A model generated the notes under the pieces. The model was not told the origin of the DNA. It was given only the letters and a program-made list of their open reading frames with translations, and did not search any database. Below are positions 53,639 through 61,740 of a DNA stretch of 64,000 nt, in pieces. The first letter of the stretch is position 1, and each line of letters begins with the position of its first letter. The position numbers and the translations under genes are program-made. The stretch comes from Rhizobium pisi (lineage in GTDB: Bacteria > Pseudomonadota > Alphaproteobacteria > Rhizobiales > Rhizobiaceae). The DNA lies in contig NZ_RJJT01000007.1 in NCBI RefSeq assembly GCF_003938655.1, positions 124,001 through 188,000 of the forward strand. Direction: 5' to 3'.

Positions 53639-54661
53639 ATGCAGACCACACGGGAATGGCAGATCGATACGGTCGGACCAGATCGCCGGTTGACGATCGG
53701 CGAGCGCAGGCTTGAGCCTCTTTCGGGAAACAAGGTTCTGGTCCGCACGGAAGCCGTCTCGCTCAATTTTCGCGACCGGTTGGTGATGGAGAGCGGCATG
53801 GGGTTGCCGCTGCAATTTCCCTTCGTGCCGGTTTCCGATATGGCGGGTGTCGTGGAGGCAGTCGGCCCCGACGTTACCCGTTTCAAGGCGGGTGATCGGG
53901 TCATCTCGACCTTTTCGCCTGACTGGATCGATGGACGCGGGTTGGGCGATGCGCGCACGCCGCCTTACAAGACGCGCGGCGGCTTCTATCCGGGCGTCCT
54001 TTCCCAATACACTGTGCTTTCCGAAGAATGGTATTCGCGCGCGCCTGACACGCTCGACGCTGCCCAGGCGAGCACCTTGCCCTGCGCCGGTCTGACGGCC
54101 TGGTTCGCGTTGATCGAATGCGGCGGGCTGAAGGCCGGCGACAAGGTATTGGTGGAGGGGACCGGCGGCGTGGCGCTCTTTGGCCTGCAGATCGCCAAGG
54201 CGCATGGCGCGGAGGTCTTCGTCACGTCAGGCAGCGGGGAGAAGCTCGAGCGTGCCCTTGCCCTCGGCGCCGATCATGCGATCAACCGTCATGAGGGCGA
54301 CTGGGTCGATCAGCTTTATCAGTTGACCGGTGGCTACGGCGCCGACCACGTGCTCGAAATCGTCGGCGGCCCGCATTTCGGCCAGGCGCTGAAGGCGGTG
54401 GCGATCAACGGCCGTATTTCCGTCATCGGCGTCCTCGAAGGGTTCGAGGTCTCCGGCCCGGCCGGCCCGCTGCTGCTCAAGGCGCCTGTCGTGCAAGGCA
54501 TTTCCGTCGGCCATCGCCGCGCGCTCGAAGACCTTGTGCGAGCAATCGACCAGACCGGGCTGAAGCCTGTCATCGACAAGCGCTATGCCTTCGAAGAATT
54601 CCCGCAGGCACTCGATCATCTCTATCGCGGACCTTTCGGCAAGGTGGTCGTCGAGTTCTGA
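53639..54661 (+). CDS. MDR-family NAD(P)-dependent alcohol dehydrogenase/quinone oxidoreductase
   Basis: 340 residues. GroES-like N-terminus (KVLVRTEAVSLNFRDRLVME, VPVSDMAGVVEAVGPDVTRF, KAGDRVIS) and a Rossmann half (GDKVLVEGTGGVALFGLQIA, GADHAINRHEGDWVDQL, ADHVLEIVGGPHFGQALKAV). The four-Cys structural zinc loop and GHE catalytic block are absent, so it is likely a zinc-independent medium-chain reductase. ATG 53639 follows AAGGAG; the reading frame upstream is not protein-like. Confidence 0.87.
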   Translation: MQTTREWQIDTVGPDRRLTIGERRLEPLSGNKVLVRTEAVSLNFRDRLVMESGMGLPLQFPFVPVSDMAGVVEAVGPDVTRFKAGDRVISTFSPDWIDGRGLGDARTPPYKTRGGFYPGVLSQYTVLSEEWYSRAPDTLDAAQASTLPCAGLTAWFALIECGGLKAGDKVLVEGTGGVALFGLQIAKAHGAEVFVTSGSGEKLERALALGADHAINRHEGDWVDQLYQLTGGYGADHVLEIVGGPHFGQALKAVAINGRISVIGVLEGFEVSGPAGPLLLKAPVVQGISVGHRRALEDLVRAIDQTGLKPVIDKRYAFEEFPQALDHLYRGPFGKVVVEF

Positions 54662-54672
54662 TGATCGCGATT

Positions 54673-54700
54673 TCCCTTCTCCCCGGCCGGGGAGAAGGGA
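54673..54700. terminator. 28-bp perfect palindrome between convergent genes
   Basis: TCCCTTCTCCCCGG (54673-54686) directly followed by its complement (54687-54700). It lies 11 bp after the dehydrogenase stop and 7 bp from the end of the convergent rhodanese gene, so it may serve as a bidirectional terminator. Similar CCCTTCTCCCC palindromes are common between rhizobial genes. Confidence 0.6.
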
Positions 54701-54707
54701 GGGTTGG

Positions 54708-55118
54708 TCAGGCTGCTACGGGAACGCCTTGTTCGAAGGCAAAGCCTTCGTCGGCCCAGCCGGTCATGCCGCCGATCATCAGCTTGGCCTTGAGGCCGAG
54801 TTTGGCGAGGCGAAAGGCGGCCTTGTCGGCGCCGTTGCAATGCGGGCCGGCGCAATAGACGACGAAAAGCGTGTCCCTTGCCCATTCCGACATGCGGTGC
54901 GCGGTCATCTTGCCGTGCGGCAGGTTGATGGCGCAGGGAATATGGGATTGCGCAAACAGTGCCGGCGAGCGCACGTCGAGGAGAACGAAATCGCTCTTGC
55001 AGGCGGCAAAGGCGGCATGGACATCCGAACAATCGGTCTCGAAGGCGAGCTTGGCGGCATAGTGGGCGGCGGCGATATCGGGCTCGGCGGCTGGGATTTC
55101 GGCAACGGGGCTTGGCAT
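54708..55118 (-). CDS. Single-domain rhodanese-like protein
   Basis: 136 residues. Rhodanese fold with DFVLLDVRSPALFAQSHIPC, AINLPHGKMTAHRMSEWARD and the catalytic loop LFVVYCAGPHCNGADKAAFR; the Cys in YCAGPHCNG is the persulfide carrier, with a second Cys in the loop. A long N-terminal extension of about 45 residues. Divergent from the FtrA-like regulator; such pairs are often seen together. Confidence 0.87.
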   Translation of the reverse strand: MPSPVAEIPAAEPDIAAAHYAAKLAFETDCSDVHAAFAACKSDFVLLDVRSPALFAQSHIPCAINLPHGKMTAHRMSEWARDTLFVVYCAGPHCNGADKAAFRLAKLGLKAKLMIGGMTGWADEGFAFEQGVPVAA

Positions 55119-55189
55119 CGGTCTTTCCTTTCAGTGTTGGAATTGCCGCCTGGTATCGCCGATGCTAGAGCTTTCTGAAATTGGCCATC

Positions 55190-56191
55190 ATGACCGACAG
55201 CGTAAAGATCATGCCAAACGTATCGCTACAGCAAACGAGAGGACCGCTGGTCGCAGCCCTTGCCTATGACGGGCTCTGCACCTTCGAATTCGGCATCGCC
55301 TATGAAGTCTTCGGACTGCCGCGTCCTGAGATGGGCGAAGGCTGGTATCGCTTCTCGGTCTGCGGCATCGAGCCGGGGCCGCTTCGCGCCGCCGGCGGAT
55401 TGACCGTCGCCGTCGACAAGGGCCTGGAGGTGCTCGACGAGGCGGACCTGATTGTCGTGCCCGGCTGGCGGGGGATCGATGCGCCGGTGCCGGAACCGCT
55501 CGCCGCAGCACTCAGAGCCGCGCATCGGCGCGGCGCGCGCATCATGTCGCTCTGTTCCGGCGTTGCGGTTCTTGCCGGGGCCGGATTGCTCGCCAACCGC
55601 AGGGCGACGACACATTGGCGCTATGTCGCCTCGATCGCAGCCCGCTATCCCGATATCACGCTCGATGCCGGCGTTCTCTATATCGACGAGGGCAGCTTGC
55701 TGACGGCGGCCGGCAGTGCGGCCGGCATTGATCTCTGCCTGCATGTGGTGCGTGGCGATTTCGGTTCGGAAGCCGCAAACAGCGTCGCCCGCCGCCTCGT
55801 CGTCCCACCGCATCGAGAGGGCGGGCAGGCGCAGTTCATCAGCGCGCCGGTTCCTGAGGAACGCGAAGGCATTCGCTTGGGCCCTCTGATCGAATGGATG
55901 CGTGAAAGCCTTTCCGCGGAGCAGCCGATCAGCCTGCTTGCCAGGAGGGCGGGCATGAGCATGCGCACCTTCCAGCGCCGCTTCGAGGCGACGACCGGTC
56001 TAAGCGTCGGCGAATGGCTGCTGAAGGAGCGGCTGCGCCATGCCCGCGATCTTCTCGAAAAGGAGCTTGCGGTATCGCTCGACGACATCGCGATATCAAG
56101 CGGCTTCGGCACGCTGGCGACGATGCGGCATCATTTCCGCAGGCGGCTCGGGACGAGCCCGAGCGCCTACAGGAAGTCGTTCGGCAATTAA
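55190..56191 (+). CDS. ftrA: FtrA-type regulator: DJ-1/PfpI domain plus AraC helix-turn-helix
   Basis: 333 residues. N-terminal DJ-1/PfpI-like domain (VAALAYDGLCTFEFGIAYEV, DLIVVPGWRGID, GARIMSLCSGVAVLAGAGLL with the nucleophile-elbow Cys, LDAGVLYIDEGSLLTAAGSA) and a C-terminal AraC domain (ISLLARRAGMSMRTFQRRFE, FGTLATMRHHFRRRLGTSPS, AYRKSF). GlxA/FtrA group. The ATG at 55190 lacks a strong ribosome-binding site; an ATG at 55211 is possible. It probably regulates the divergent rhodanese gene. Confidence 0.82.
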   Translation: MTDSVKIMPNVSLQQTRGPLVAALAYDGLCTFEFGIAYEVFGLPRPEMGEGWYRFSVCGIEPGPLRAAGGLTVAVDKGLEVLDEADLIVVPGWRGIDAPVPEPLAAALRAAHRRGARIMSLCSGVAVLAGAGLLANRRATTHWRYVASIAARYPDITLDAGVLYIDEGSLLTAAGSAAGIDLCLHVVRGDFGSEAANSVARRLVVPPHREGGQAQFISAPVPEEREGIRLGPLIEWMRESLSAEQPISLLARRAGMSMRTFQRRFEATTGLSVGEWLLKERLRHARDLLEKELAVSLDDIAISSGFGTLATMRHHFRRRLGTSPSAYRKSFGN

Positions 56192-56266
56192 CACGCCTCA
56201 GGCTTGCATTTGTTTCTCGCTTCGCCTAAAGGGGCGGCATCATTTGTTTCTGGAAGGGAGCGCACG

Positions 56267-56359
56267 ATGACAAAAATCTCAGCACGCCCCGAGAGGGTTT
56301 CGGCGTAAGTCAGCCACGGGCTGATGCATGCCGGTTGAACATCGCCTGTTGTGGCGATG
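56267..56359 (+). promoter_or_regulatory. Leader of the rtcB2-prfH operon: micro-ORF and two hairpins
   Basis: A 13-codon ORF, ATG 56267 to TAA 56308 (MTKISARPERVSA), has a strong Shine-Dalgarno GGAAGGGAG (near 56252-56260). Directly after its stop comes hairpin TCAGCC-ACG-GGCTGA (56310-56324) and then CATCGCC-TGTTGT-GGCGATG (56340-56359), 31 bp before the rtcB2 ATG. The 3' part of the micro-ORF can also form CCGA/TCGG. This layout resembles translation-dependent attenuation leaders. Function is inference. Confidence 0.45.
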
Positions 56360-56389
56360 AAAGACCACTCATATCCAGAGTTCATTATC

Positions 56390-57613
56390 ATGGGCAATTC
56401 TATCGGGAGCGGAAGCTCCCCGATGACGTCGGCGGTTCATCCGGCGGTCATCAATCGTTTCTTTTCCGGTTCTGCCTGGATCGAAGGCGCGGCCTTGAAC
56501 CAGCTCGACGAAATGTCCCGCCTGCCGGGCGTATTGGAAATCGCAGCCTTTCCGGACCTGCACCCCGGCAAATACGGTGCGACCGGGGTGGCGCTGTTGT
56601 CGTCCCGGCTGCACCCGCTGCTGATCGGCAACGACATCGGCTGCGGCATGTCGCTCTTCGCTCTCGATCTGCCGCTGCGCAAATTGAAGATCGACAGAGC
56701 CGCGGAACGACTCCGCCGGCTTGAAACGCAAGCAATCGGAGAAGCTGGCGACTTGCTCGCCGAGGCGGGTCTGCCCGTAGACCTCGCACCAGACGCCTTG
56801 GGCACGATTGGCGGCGGCAACCATTTCTGCGAGTTGCAGGCCGTGGAAGATCTTGCCGAAGGCGCAGATGCAGCCGGTCTCGACGATCAGGGGTTATATC
56901 TGCTCGTTCATTCCGGCTCACGCGCCCTCGGCGCTGCGGTCTTCTCGGAGACCGTGGCCGCTCATTCGGGGCTTGCAGCCGGTCTCGATCCCGGTTCGGA
57001 GACAGGCTCTGCCTGGCTTGCGAGCCATGATCGCTGCGTTGCCTGGGCATCCCTGAACCGGCGGCTCATTGCCGCGCGGGCCGCTGCAGCCCTTCGCGCC
57101 GATCTCCGCCTCATCGCCGATATCCCGCACAATCTCGTTCGTCGCAACGATCGCGGGTTTGTGCATTATAAGGGCGCGGCGGCGGTCACAACGGGCGAAC
57201 TCGCGCCAATTGCGGGATCACGCGCGAGCCTCAGCCATGTGGTTGTCGCGGGCGCCGGCATCAGTCGTTCGCTCGGCGGCATCTCTCATGGGGCCGGCCG
57301 TAAATATGACCGGGCCACCATGCATGGACGCGTCGGCCGCAATCGGTCCGAACGCGAACAGCTGCTGCGCAATTCCTGGGGCGGTATCGCGATCTGCGAC
57401 GATCGCGCTCTCGTCGTCGAGGAAGCGGCGTCGGCCTACAAGGATGCCGGGCAGGTGGTGAGCGATCTCGAAAATGAAGGTCTGATCGTCGGACTTGCCA
57501 GCTTGCGGCCGCTTGTCACCTTCAAGAAGGTGGTTGACGAAGCGGAGGTCGAACAGCGCCGGCGAAAGCCCGACTATCGCAGGGAAGGAGGGCGCGGCCA
57601 TGAGCGCTATTGA
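56390..57613 (+). CDS. RtcB-family RNA ligase (RtcB2 type) paired with PrfH
   Basis: 407 residues. RtcB ligases join 2',3'-cyclic-phosphate and 5'-OH RNA ends using GTP and Mn2+. Metal/active-site blocks: [36 protein letters not shown] (Mn-binding Cys), [26 protein letters not shown] and [20 protein letters not shown] with the guanylylated His near residue 300. Shorter and diverged from classical RtcB, as in the group linked to prfH. ATG 56390 is the likely start; no clear Shine-Dalgarno precedes it (in-frame GTG 56351 and ATG 56357 would extend into the leader hairpin). It overlaps prfH by 14 bp. Confidence 0.85.
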   Translation: MGNSIGSGSSPMTSAVHPAVINRFFSGSAWIEGAALNQLDEMSRLPGVLEIAAFPDLHPGKYGATGVALLSSRLHPLLIGNDIGCGMSLFALDLPLRKLKIDRAAERLRRLETQAIGEAGDLLAEAGLPVDLAPDALGTIGGGNHFCELQAVEDLAEGADAAGLDDQGLYLLVHSGSRALGAAVFSETVAAHSGLAAGLDPGSETGSAWLASHDRCVAWASLNRRLIAARAAAALRADLRLIADIPHNLVRRNDRGFVHYKGAAAVTTGELAPIAGSRASLSHVVVAGAGISRSLGGISHGAGRKYDRATMHGRVGRNRSEREQLLRNSWGGIAICDDRALVVEEAASAYKDAGQVVSDLENEGLIVGLASLRPLVTFKKVVDEAEVEQRRRKPDYRREGGRGHERY

Positions 57614-58214
57614 TCTTCTCGTGACGTCGGGCAACGGTCCGGTAGAGTGCCGGATCGCGCTTTCCGCCCTTCTCGGCATCCTCGAACGCGAGACTGTCAG
57701 GCTTGGCTGCTCTTTCGGGACCAGCCTCGGCCCGATGCCGGATCAGCACGGTGCGAAGTCAGCGATCATCAGCATTGATGGTCCCGAGGCGGAACAGATC
57801 GCCGTCGGCTATTGCGGCACGATCCGGTTCACCTTCAAGAGCCCGGCACGTCCCGGTCACAAGCGGCAGAACTGGTACGTGGCGGTTCAGCGTATCGATT
57901 CCAGATCGGAGGGCGGCGAGGTGACGATCGATCCGGCCGATCTGCGTTTCGAGACGCTGAGAGCCGGCGGACCCGGCGGGCAGCACCAGAACACGACCGA
58001 TAGCGCGGTTCGTGTCCTACATCGGCCGACCGGTCTCGTGGTGACGGCGCGTGACGAGCGCTCCCAGCACCGCAACAAAGCGCTGGCGCTCCGGCGTCTC
58101 GAAGCGATGCTGCGCCAAATCGAGGTTGAGAAGCAGGAGGCGGCCAAATCCGGACGCTTCGTCGCCAATCGGACCATCGAGCGGGGCAACGAGGTCAAGA
58201 CGTTCAAGCTGTGA
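57600..58214 (+). CDS. prfH: Peptide chain release factor H-like protein PrfH
   Basis: 204 residues. Release-factor catalytic domain with GGQ in [20 protein letters not shown] (near residue 125) and the following [20 protein letters not shown]. It lacks the N-terminal domain and codon-recognition tripeptide loop of RF1/RF2, as in PrfH. ATG 57600 is inside the 3' end of the ligase gene and has AAGGAGGG upstream. PrfH has been shown to act with RtcB homologues on ribosomes damaged by decoding-centre cleavage: it releases the peptide and allows the 16S rRNA nick to be sealed. Confidence 0.9.
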   Translation: MSAIDLLVTSGNGPVECRIALSALLGILERETVRLGCSFGTSLGPMPDQHGAKSAIISIDGPEAEQIAVGYCGTIRFTFKSPARPGHKRQNWYVAVQRIDSRSEGGEVTIDPADLRFETLRAGGPGGQHQNTTDSAVRVLHRPTGLVVTARDERSQHRNKALALRRLEAMLRQIEVEKQEAAKSGRFVANRTIERGNEVKTFKL

Positions 58215-58244
58215 TCCGGCATTATCGGTCTGATCACAATAACA

Positions 58245-58280
58245 GACGGCGCCCTTCCGCAAAGGGCGCCGTCATCTTCA
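58245..58280 (+). terminator. Terminator between prfH and the convergent SEC-C pseudogene
   Basis: Perfect 12-bp stem GACGGCGCCCTT (58245-58256) and complement (58262-58273), loop CCGCA, followed by ATCTTC; 30 bp after the prfH stop. May serve both directions. Confidence 0.8.
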
Positions 58281-58290
58281 GTCACGGTCT

Positions 58291-58526
58291 CTAAAAATAG
58301 TAATCCCGCTCAATGCCGTCATAGCGGCCGGATTGCAGGCAGCAGTTCTTGAAACCGCCTCCTGGAACCGCAGGGGCAGGGGTCGTTGCGTCCGAGTTTT
58401 TCGATGAGTTCGACGTTCCCATGAACGATTTGGGAACCGGTCTTGACCCGGGCTTCGGATGGGAAGGATTTACGCCGTTTCGACGTGACCTCAAAAGCTG
58501 AGGTCGGTGAGGTGTTTGCGAGCCAT
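58291..58526 (-). pseudogene. SEC-C motif small protein, disrupted by two frameshifts
   Basis: Starting at ATG 58526, with a strong GAGGAGG ribosome-binding site, the frame reads [11 protein letters not shown] and stops. Removing one base from the AAAA run at 58493-58496 continues as [20 protein letters not shown] and [15 protein letters not shown], the SEC-C metal motif. A second shift near 58352-58354 is needed to finish [20 protein letters not shown], completing the C-x-C...CC motif. Two independent shifts in one short gene suggest a pseudogene, although sequencing error in homopolymers is possible. SEC-C domains bind zinc and ribosome/SecB partners. Confidence 0.7.
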
Positions 58527-58596
58527 GGCTGCCTCCTCTTCGTTGACACGCTGCGACGATGCAGCATGGTCGCGATAAATCCATCGCGAGTTCAGC

Positions 58597-58631
58597 GCAA
58601 CGCCGCGGAGAGATCTTTTTCGCGGCGTTGC
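58597..58631. other. GC-rich hairpin between pseudogene and preA
   Basis: GCAACGCCGCG (58597-58607) and exact complement (58621-58631) enclosing a T-rich 13-nt loop, 8 bp after the preA stop. It may help end the preTA transcript, though the T run lies in the loop. Confidence 0.45.
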
Positions 58632-58638
58632 AAAGCCG

Positions 58639-59952
58639 TCACTCCGCTGCCTGGCGGGCCATCGGGTTGTTCGGGTGCGTCGTCCAGTTGGCGTAGTTCG
58701 GATCGACGACCTTGCCGGTGCGCTTGTCGAGCGAACCGGCGGGGAGTTGCTCCATGGTGATGCAGTTCTCGACCGGACAGACGCTGACGCAGAGATTGCA
58801 GCCGACGCATTCCTCGTCCATCACCTCGAAATGGCGAACGCCATCGACGAAGTTGGTGATCGCCTGGTGCGAGGTATCCTCGCAGGCGATGTAGCAGCGG
58901 CCGCATTTGATGCAGGCGTCCTGGTCGATCTTCGCCTTGGCGATGTAGTTGAGGTTGAGATACTGCCAGTCGGTGACGTTCTGCACGGCGCGGCCGGTGA
59001 TGTCGTCGAGGGTCTTGTGACCCTTTTCGTCCATCCAGTCCGAGAGGCCCGTGATCATTTCCTGCACGATCTTGAAGCCGTAGGTCATGGCTGCCGTGCA
59101 GACCTGCACGTTGCCGGCGCCGAGCACGAGGAACTCGGCCGCATCGCGCCAGGTGGTGATGCCGCCGATGCCTGAGATCGGCAGGCCGTGGGTTTCCGGA
59201 TCGCGGGCGATCTCGGCCACCATGTTGAGCGCGATCGGTTTCACCGCCGGGCCGCAGTAGCCGCCATGGCTGCCCTTGCCGCCGACGGTCGGGTTGGGGG
59301 CGAAGTTGTCGAGGTCAACGGAGACGATCGAATTGATCGTGTTGATCAGCGAGACGGCATCGGTGCCGCCGGCCTTGGCGGCGCGGGCAGGGCGGCGGAT
59401 ATCGGTGATGTTGGGCGTCAGCTTGGTGATGACGGGCATGCGGGTGTACTGCTTGCACCAGCGCACGACCATCTCGATATATTCCGGCACCTGGCCGACC
59501 GCGGAGCCCATGCCGCGCTCGGACATGCCGTGCGGACAGCCGAAGTTCAGCTCGATGCCGTCGGCGCCGGTCTCCTCCACCAGCGGCAGGATCGCCTTCC
59601 AGGCCTGTTCCTCGCAGGGCACCATGATCGAGGCGATCAGCGCGCGGTCCGGCCAGTTCATCTTCACCTGCTTCATTTCGCGCAGGTTGGTCTGCAGGTC
59701 GCGGTCGGTGATGAGCTCGATATTGTTCAGACCCAGCAGGCGGCGATCAGCACCCCAGATTGCGCCGTAGCGCGGGCCGTTGACGTTGACGACAGGTGGG
59801 CCTTCTTCGCCCAGCGTCTTCCAGACGACGCCGCCCCAGCCCGCCTTGAAGGCGCGCTCGACATTGTACGCCTTGTCGGTTGGCGGCGCCGAGGCCAGCC
59901 AGAACGGGTTCGGGGATTTGATGCCGACGAAATTATTGCGGAGATCAGCCAT
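58639..59952 (-). CDS. preA: NAD-dependent dihydropyrimidine dehydrogenase subunit PreA
   Basis: 437 residues. FMN-binding TIM barrel (FVGIKSPNPFWLASAPPTDK, VKMNWPDRALIASIMVPCEE, GIELNFGCPHGMSERGMGSA with the active-site Cys, ITKLTPNITDIRRPARAAKA, GIGGITTWRDAAEFLVLGAG) and a C-terminal two-[4Fe-4S] ferredoxin domain (CIKCGRCYIAC and CVGCNLCVSVCPVENC). It reduces uracil and thymine to their dihydro forms with PreT. The stop is separated from preT by 15 bp, same operon. Confidence 0.94.
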   Translation of the reverse strand: MADLRNNFVGIKSPNPFWLASAPPTDKAYNVERAFKAGWGGVVWKTLGEEGPPVVNVNGPRYGAIWGADRRLLGLNNIELITDRDLQTNLREMKQVKMNWPDRALIASIMVPCEEQAWKAILPLVEETGADGIELNFGCPHGMSERGMGSAVGQVPEYIEMVVRWCKQYTRMPVITKLTPNITDIRRPARAAKAGGTDAVSLINTINSIVSVDLDNFAPNPTVGGKGSHGGYCGPAVKPIALNMVAEIARDPETHGLPISGIGGITTWRDAAEFLVLGAGNVQVCTAAMTYGFKIVQEMITGLSDWMDEKGHKTLDDITGRAVQNVTDWQYLNLNYIAKAKIDQDACIKCGRCYIACEDTSHQAITNFVDGVRHFEVMDEECVGCNLCVSVCPVENCITMEQLPAGSLDKRTGKVVDPNYANWTTHPNNPMARQAAE

Positions 59953-59967
59953 TGTTCATTCTCCCCT

Positions 59968-61329
59968 TCAGGCAACCGCGACAGCCGGAGCGGCGGCTGC
60001 GGTGAGGGCGCGATGGATGGATTCGGCCGCGTCGCGACCATGGGCGACGGCGGAAACCGTGAGATCCTCACCGCCGAAGACGCAGTCGCCGCCGGCCCAG
60101 ACGCGGTCCAGCGAGGTATGTCCTTCGGCATCGACGGCGATACGGCCGGATTCCATGCGCAGCGCGCCGAGGCTGGAGGCATCGAAGGTCTGGCCGATGG
60201 CTTTCAGGATATGATCGGCGGTGATGACGCCGGTCTCGCCCGTGCCGGTAAGGCGGCCATCGACGAGCGCGGTATATTCCACCTCAATCGCAGCGACCTT
60301 GCCATCCTGAGAAAGGATGGATTTCGGGGCCAGCCAATGACGGATGATGACGCCTTTGGAGGTGGCGAGATCCTGCTCGTATTCGGAGGCGTTCATATGC
60401 TCCTTGCCGCGGCGGTAGCAGATCGTCACCTCCTCGGCGCCGAGAAGCTTTGCCTGAACGGCGGCATCGATGGCCGTCATGCCGCCGCCGAGAACGACGA
60501 CGCGGCGGCCGACGGCGATGTCGCCCTTGTTGTCGGCCTGGCGCAGGGTGGCGATGAAATCGACCGCATCATCGACACCCGGCAGGTTTTCATTGTCGAC
60601 GCGCAGCGCATTGACGCCGGCGAGGCCGAGGCCGAGGAAGACGGCATCGTACTGGCCCTGCAGGTCGGCGAGGGAGAAATCGCGGCCGAGCTGCTCACCG
60701 TGCTTCACCTCGATACCGCCGATCGAGAGGACGTAATCGACCTCCTTCTGCGCGAAATCGTCGACCGTTTTGTAGGTGGCGATGCCATATTCGTTGAGGC
60801 CGCCCGACTTCGGCTTGGCGTCGTAGATCACCACCTCATTGCCTTTGACGGCGAGGCGGTGGGCGGCTGCCAGGCCGGCGGGACCGGCACCGACGACGGC
60901 GATCTTCTTGCCGGTCGGTTCCGCGCGCTGGTAGAACTGCTTGTCGGCGGCCATTGCCGCATCCGTCGCATAGCGCTGCAGGCGGCCGATCTCGACCGGG
61001 CGCTCTTCGGCGGTGTTGCGCACGCAGGCCTGCTCACAGAGCTCTTCGGTGGGACAGACGCGGGCGCACATGCCGCCGAGGATGTTCTGATCGAAGATCG
61101 TCTTTGCCGAGCCGATCGGGTTGCCGGTCGAAATCTGGCGTATGAAGAGCGGAATGTCGATCGAGGTGGGACAGGCCGTCATGCACGGCGCGTCATAGCA
61201 GAAATAACAGCGATCGGCGGCGACCAGCGCCTCATGATTATCGAGGCGCGGATGAAGATCGGAAAAATTAGCCTCATACTCGGCGGACGAAAGCCGGCCG
61301 GCATGAATCCCGGTTTCCAGTCGTTCCAT
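59968..61329 (-). CDS. preT: Dihydropyrimidine dehydrogenase electron-transfer subunit PreT
   Basis: 453 residues, GltD-like flavoprotein passing electrons from NAD(P)H to PreA. N-terminal Fe-S region (CYFCYDAPCMTACPTSIDIP, GMCARVCPTEELCEQAC), FAD fold (VGAGPAGLAAAHRLAVKGNE) and NAD fold (VVLGGGMTAIDAAVQAKLLG), ending VWAGGDCVFGGEDLTVSAVA. ATG 61329 follows GAGGG eight bases upstream; the 62 open codons before it are not conserved-looking. First gene of preTA. Confidence 0.93.
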   Translation of the reverse strand: MERLETGIHAGRLSSAEYEANFSDLHPRLDNHEALVAADRCYFCYDAPCMTACPTSIDIPLFIRQISTGNPIGSAKTIFDQNILGGMCARVCPTEELCEQACVRNTAEERPVEIGRLQRYATDAAMAADKQFYQRAEPTGKKIAVVGAGPAGLAAAHRLAVKGNEVVIYDAKPKSGGLNEYGIATYKTVDDFAQKEVDYVLSIGGIEVKHGEQLGRDFSLADLQGQYDAVFLGLGLAGVNALRVDNENLPGVDDAVDFIATLRQADNKGDIAVGRRVVVLGGGMTAIDAAVQAKLLGAEEVTICYRRGKEHMNASEYEQDLATSKGVIIRHWLAPKSILSQDGKVAAIEVEYTALVDGRLTGTGETGVITADHILKAIGQTFDASSLGALRMESGRIAVDAEGHTSLDRVWAGGDCVFGGEDLTVSAVAHGRDAAESIHRALTAAAAPAVAVA

Positions 61330-61389
61330 TGAAGTTCCCTCATTATTGGTAAACGGCCTGTGAGGGGAAGCGTAACTCAGGTTTAAAAA

Positions 61390-61405
61390 TTTATCAAACG
61401 GTAAA
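61390..61405 (-). promoter_or_regulatory. Possible RutR box upstream of preT
   Basis: On the minus strand TTTACCGTTTGATAAA agrees with 13 of 16 bases of the RutR-type box upstream of rutR (TTGACCGATTGGTAAA), and with 10 of 14 of the E. coli consensus. It lies about 60 bp before the preT start. A half-site, ATTGGTAAA, occurs at 61346-61354 on the plus strand. Confidence 0.4.
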
Positions 61406-61589
61406 ATTTTGACGAAATGCGCTTGCGGTACGGCATGTAAGCCCATGTTTTCATAGAGGGAAATTACCCGGTTCGGTTCGATGAGATAGCCAAGGATGCG
61501 GCGAGGGATAGGCATCGGAAAAAAGATTTAAAAAAGTCGAATTTTTTTTCCATGCGAGGGAACCAAAATAAGGCGTCGTCGTTATTGCG

Positions 61590-61713
61590 ATATCCGGATG
61601 GTGATCGCATCGACCCAACATGCGCGCCCCCAACCCACCATCCGGACGTACTCACGGTCCCCTCCCGGTGAGTGAAGACAGCCGGTGCGCCGCCCTCGCA
61701 CCGGCTGTTTTTC
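61590..61713 (+). ncRNA. Candidate trans-encoded small RNA with anti-Shine-Dalgarno loop
   Basis: No ORF. Three consecutive hairpins: TCCGGATGGTG (61593-61603) paired with 61636-61646; ACTCAC (61650-61655) paired with GTGAGT (61668-61673) around a loop with CCCCTCCC; and a terminator stem ACAGCCGGTGCG (61678-61689) paired with 61697-61708 followed by TTTTTCG. A terminator with no gene on its strand upstream, plus an exposed C-rich loop complementary to ribosome-binding sites, fits the rhizobial sRNA families with CCUCCC motifs (alpha-r14-like). The 5' end and expression are not known. Confidence 0.6.
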
Positions 61714-61740
61714 GTTCTCAGCCTTCTCTTCCGCCGGCCT

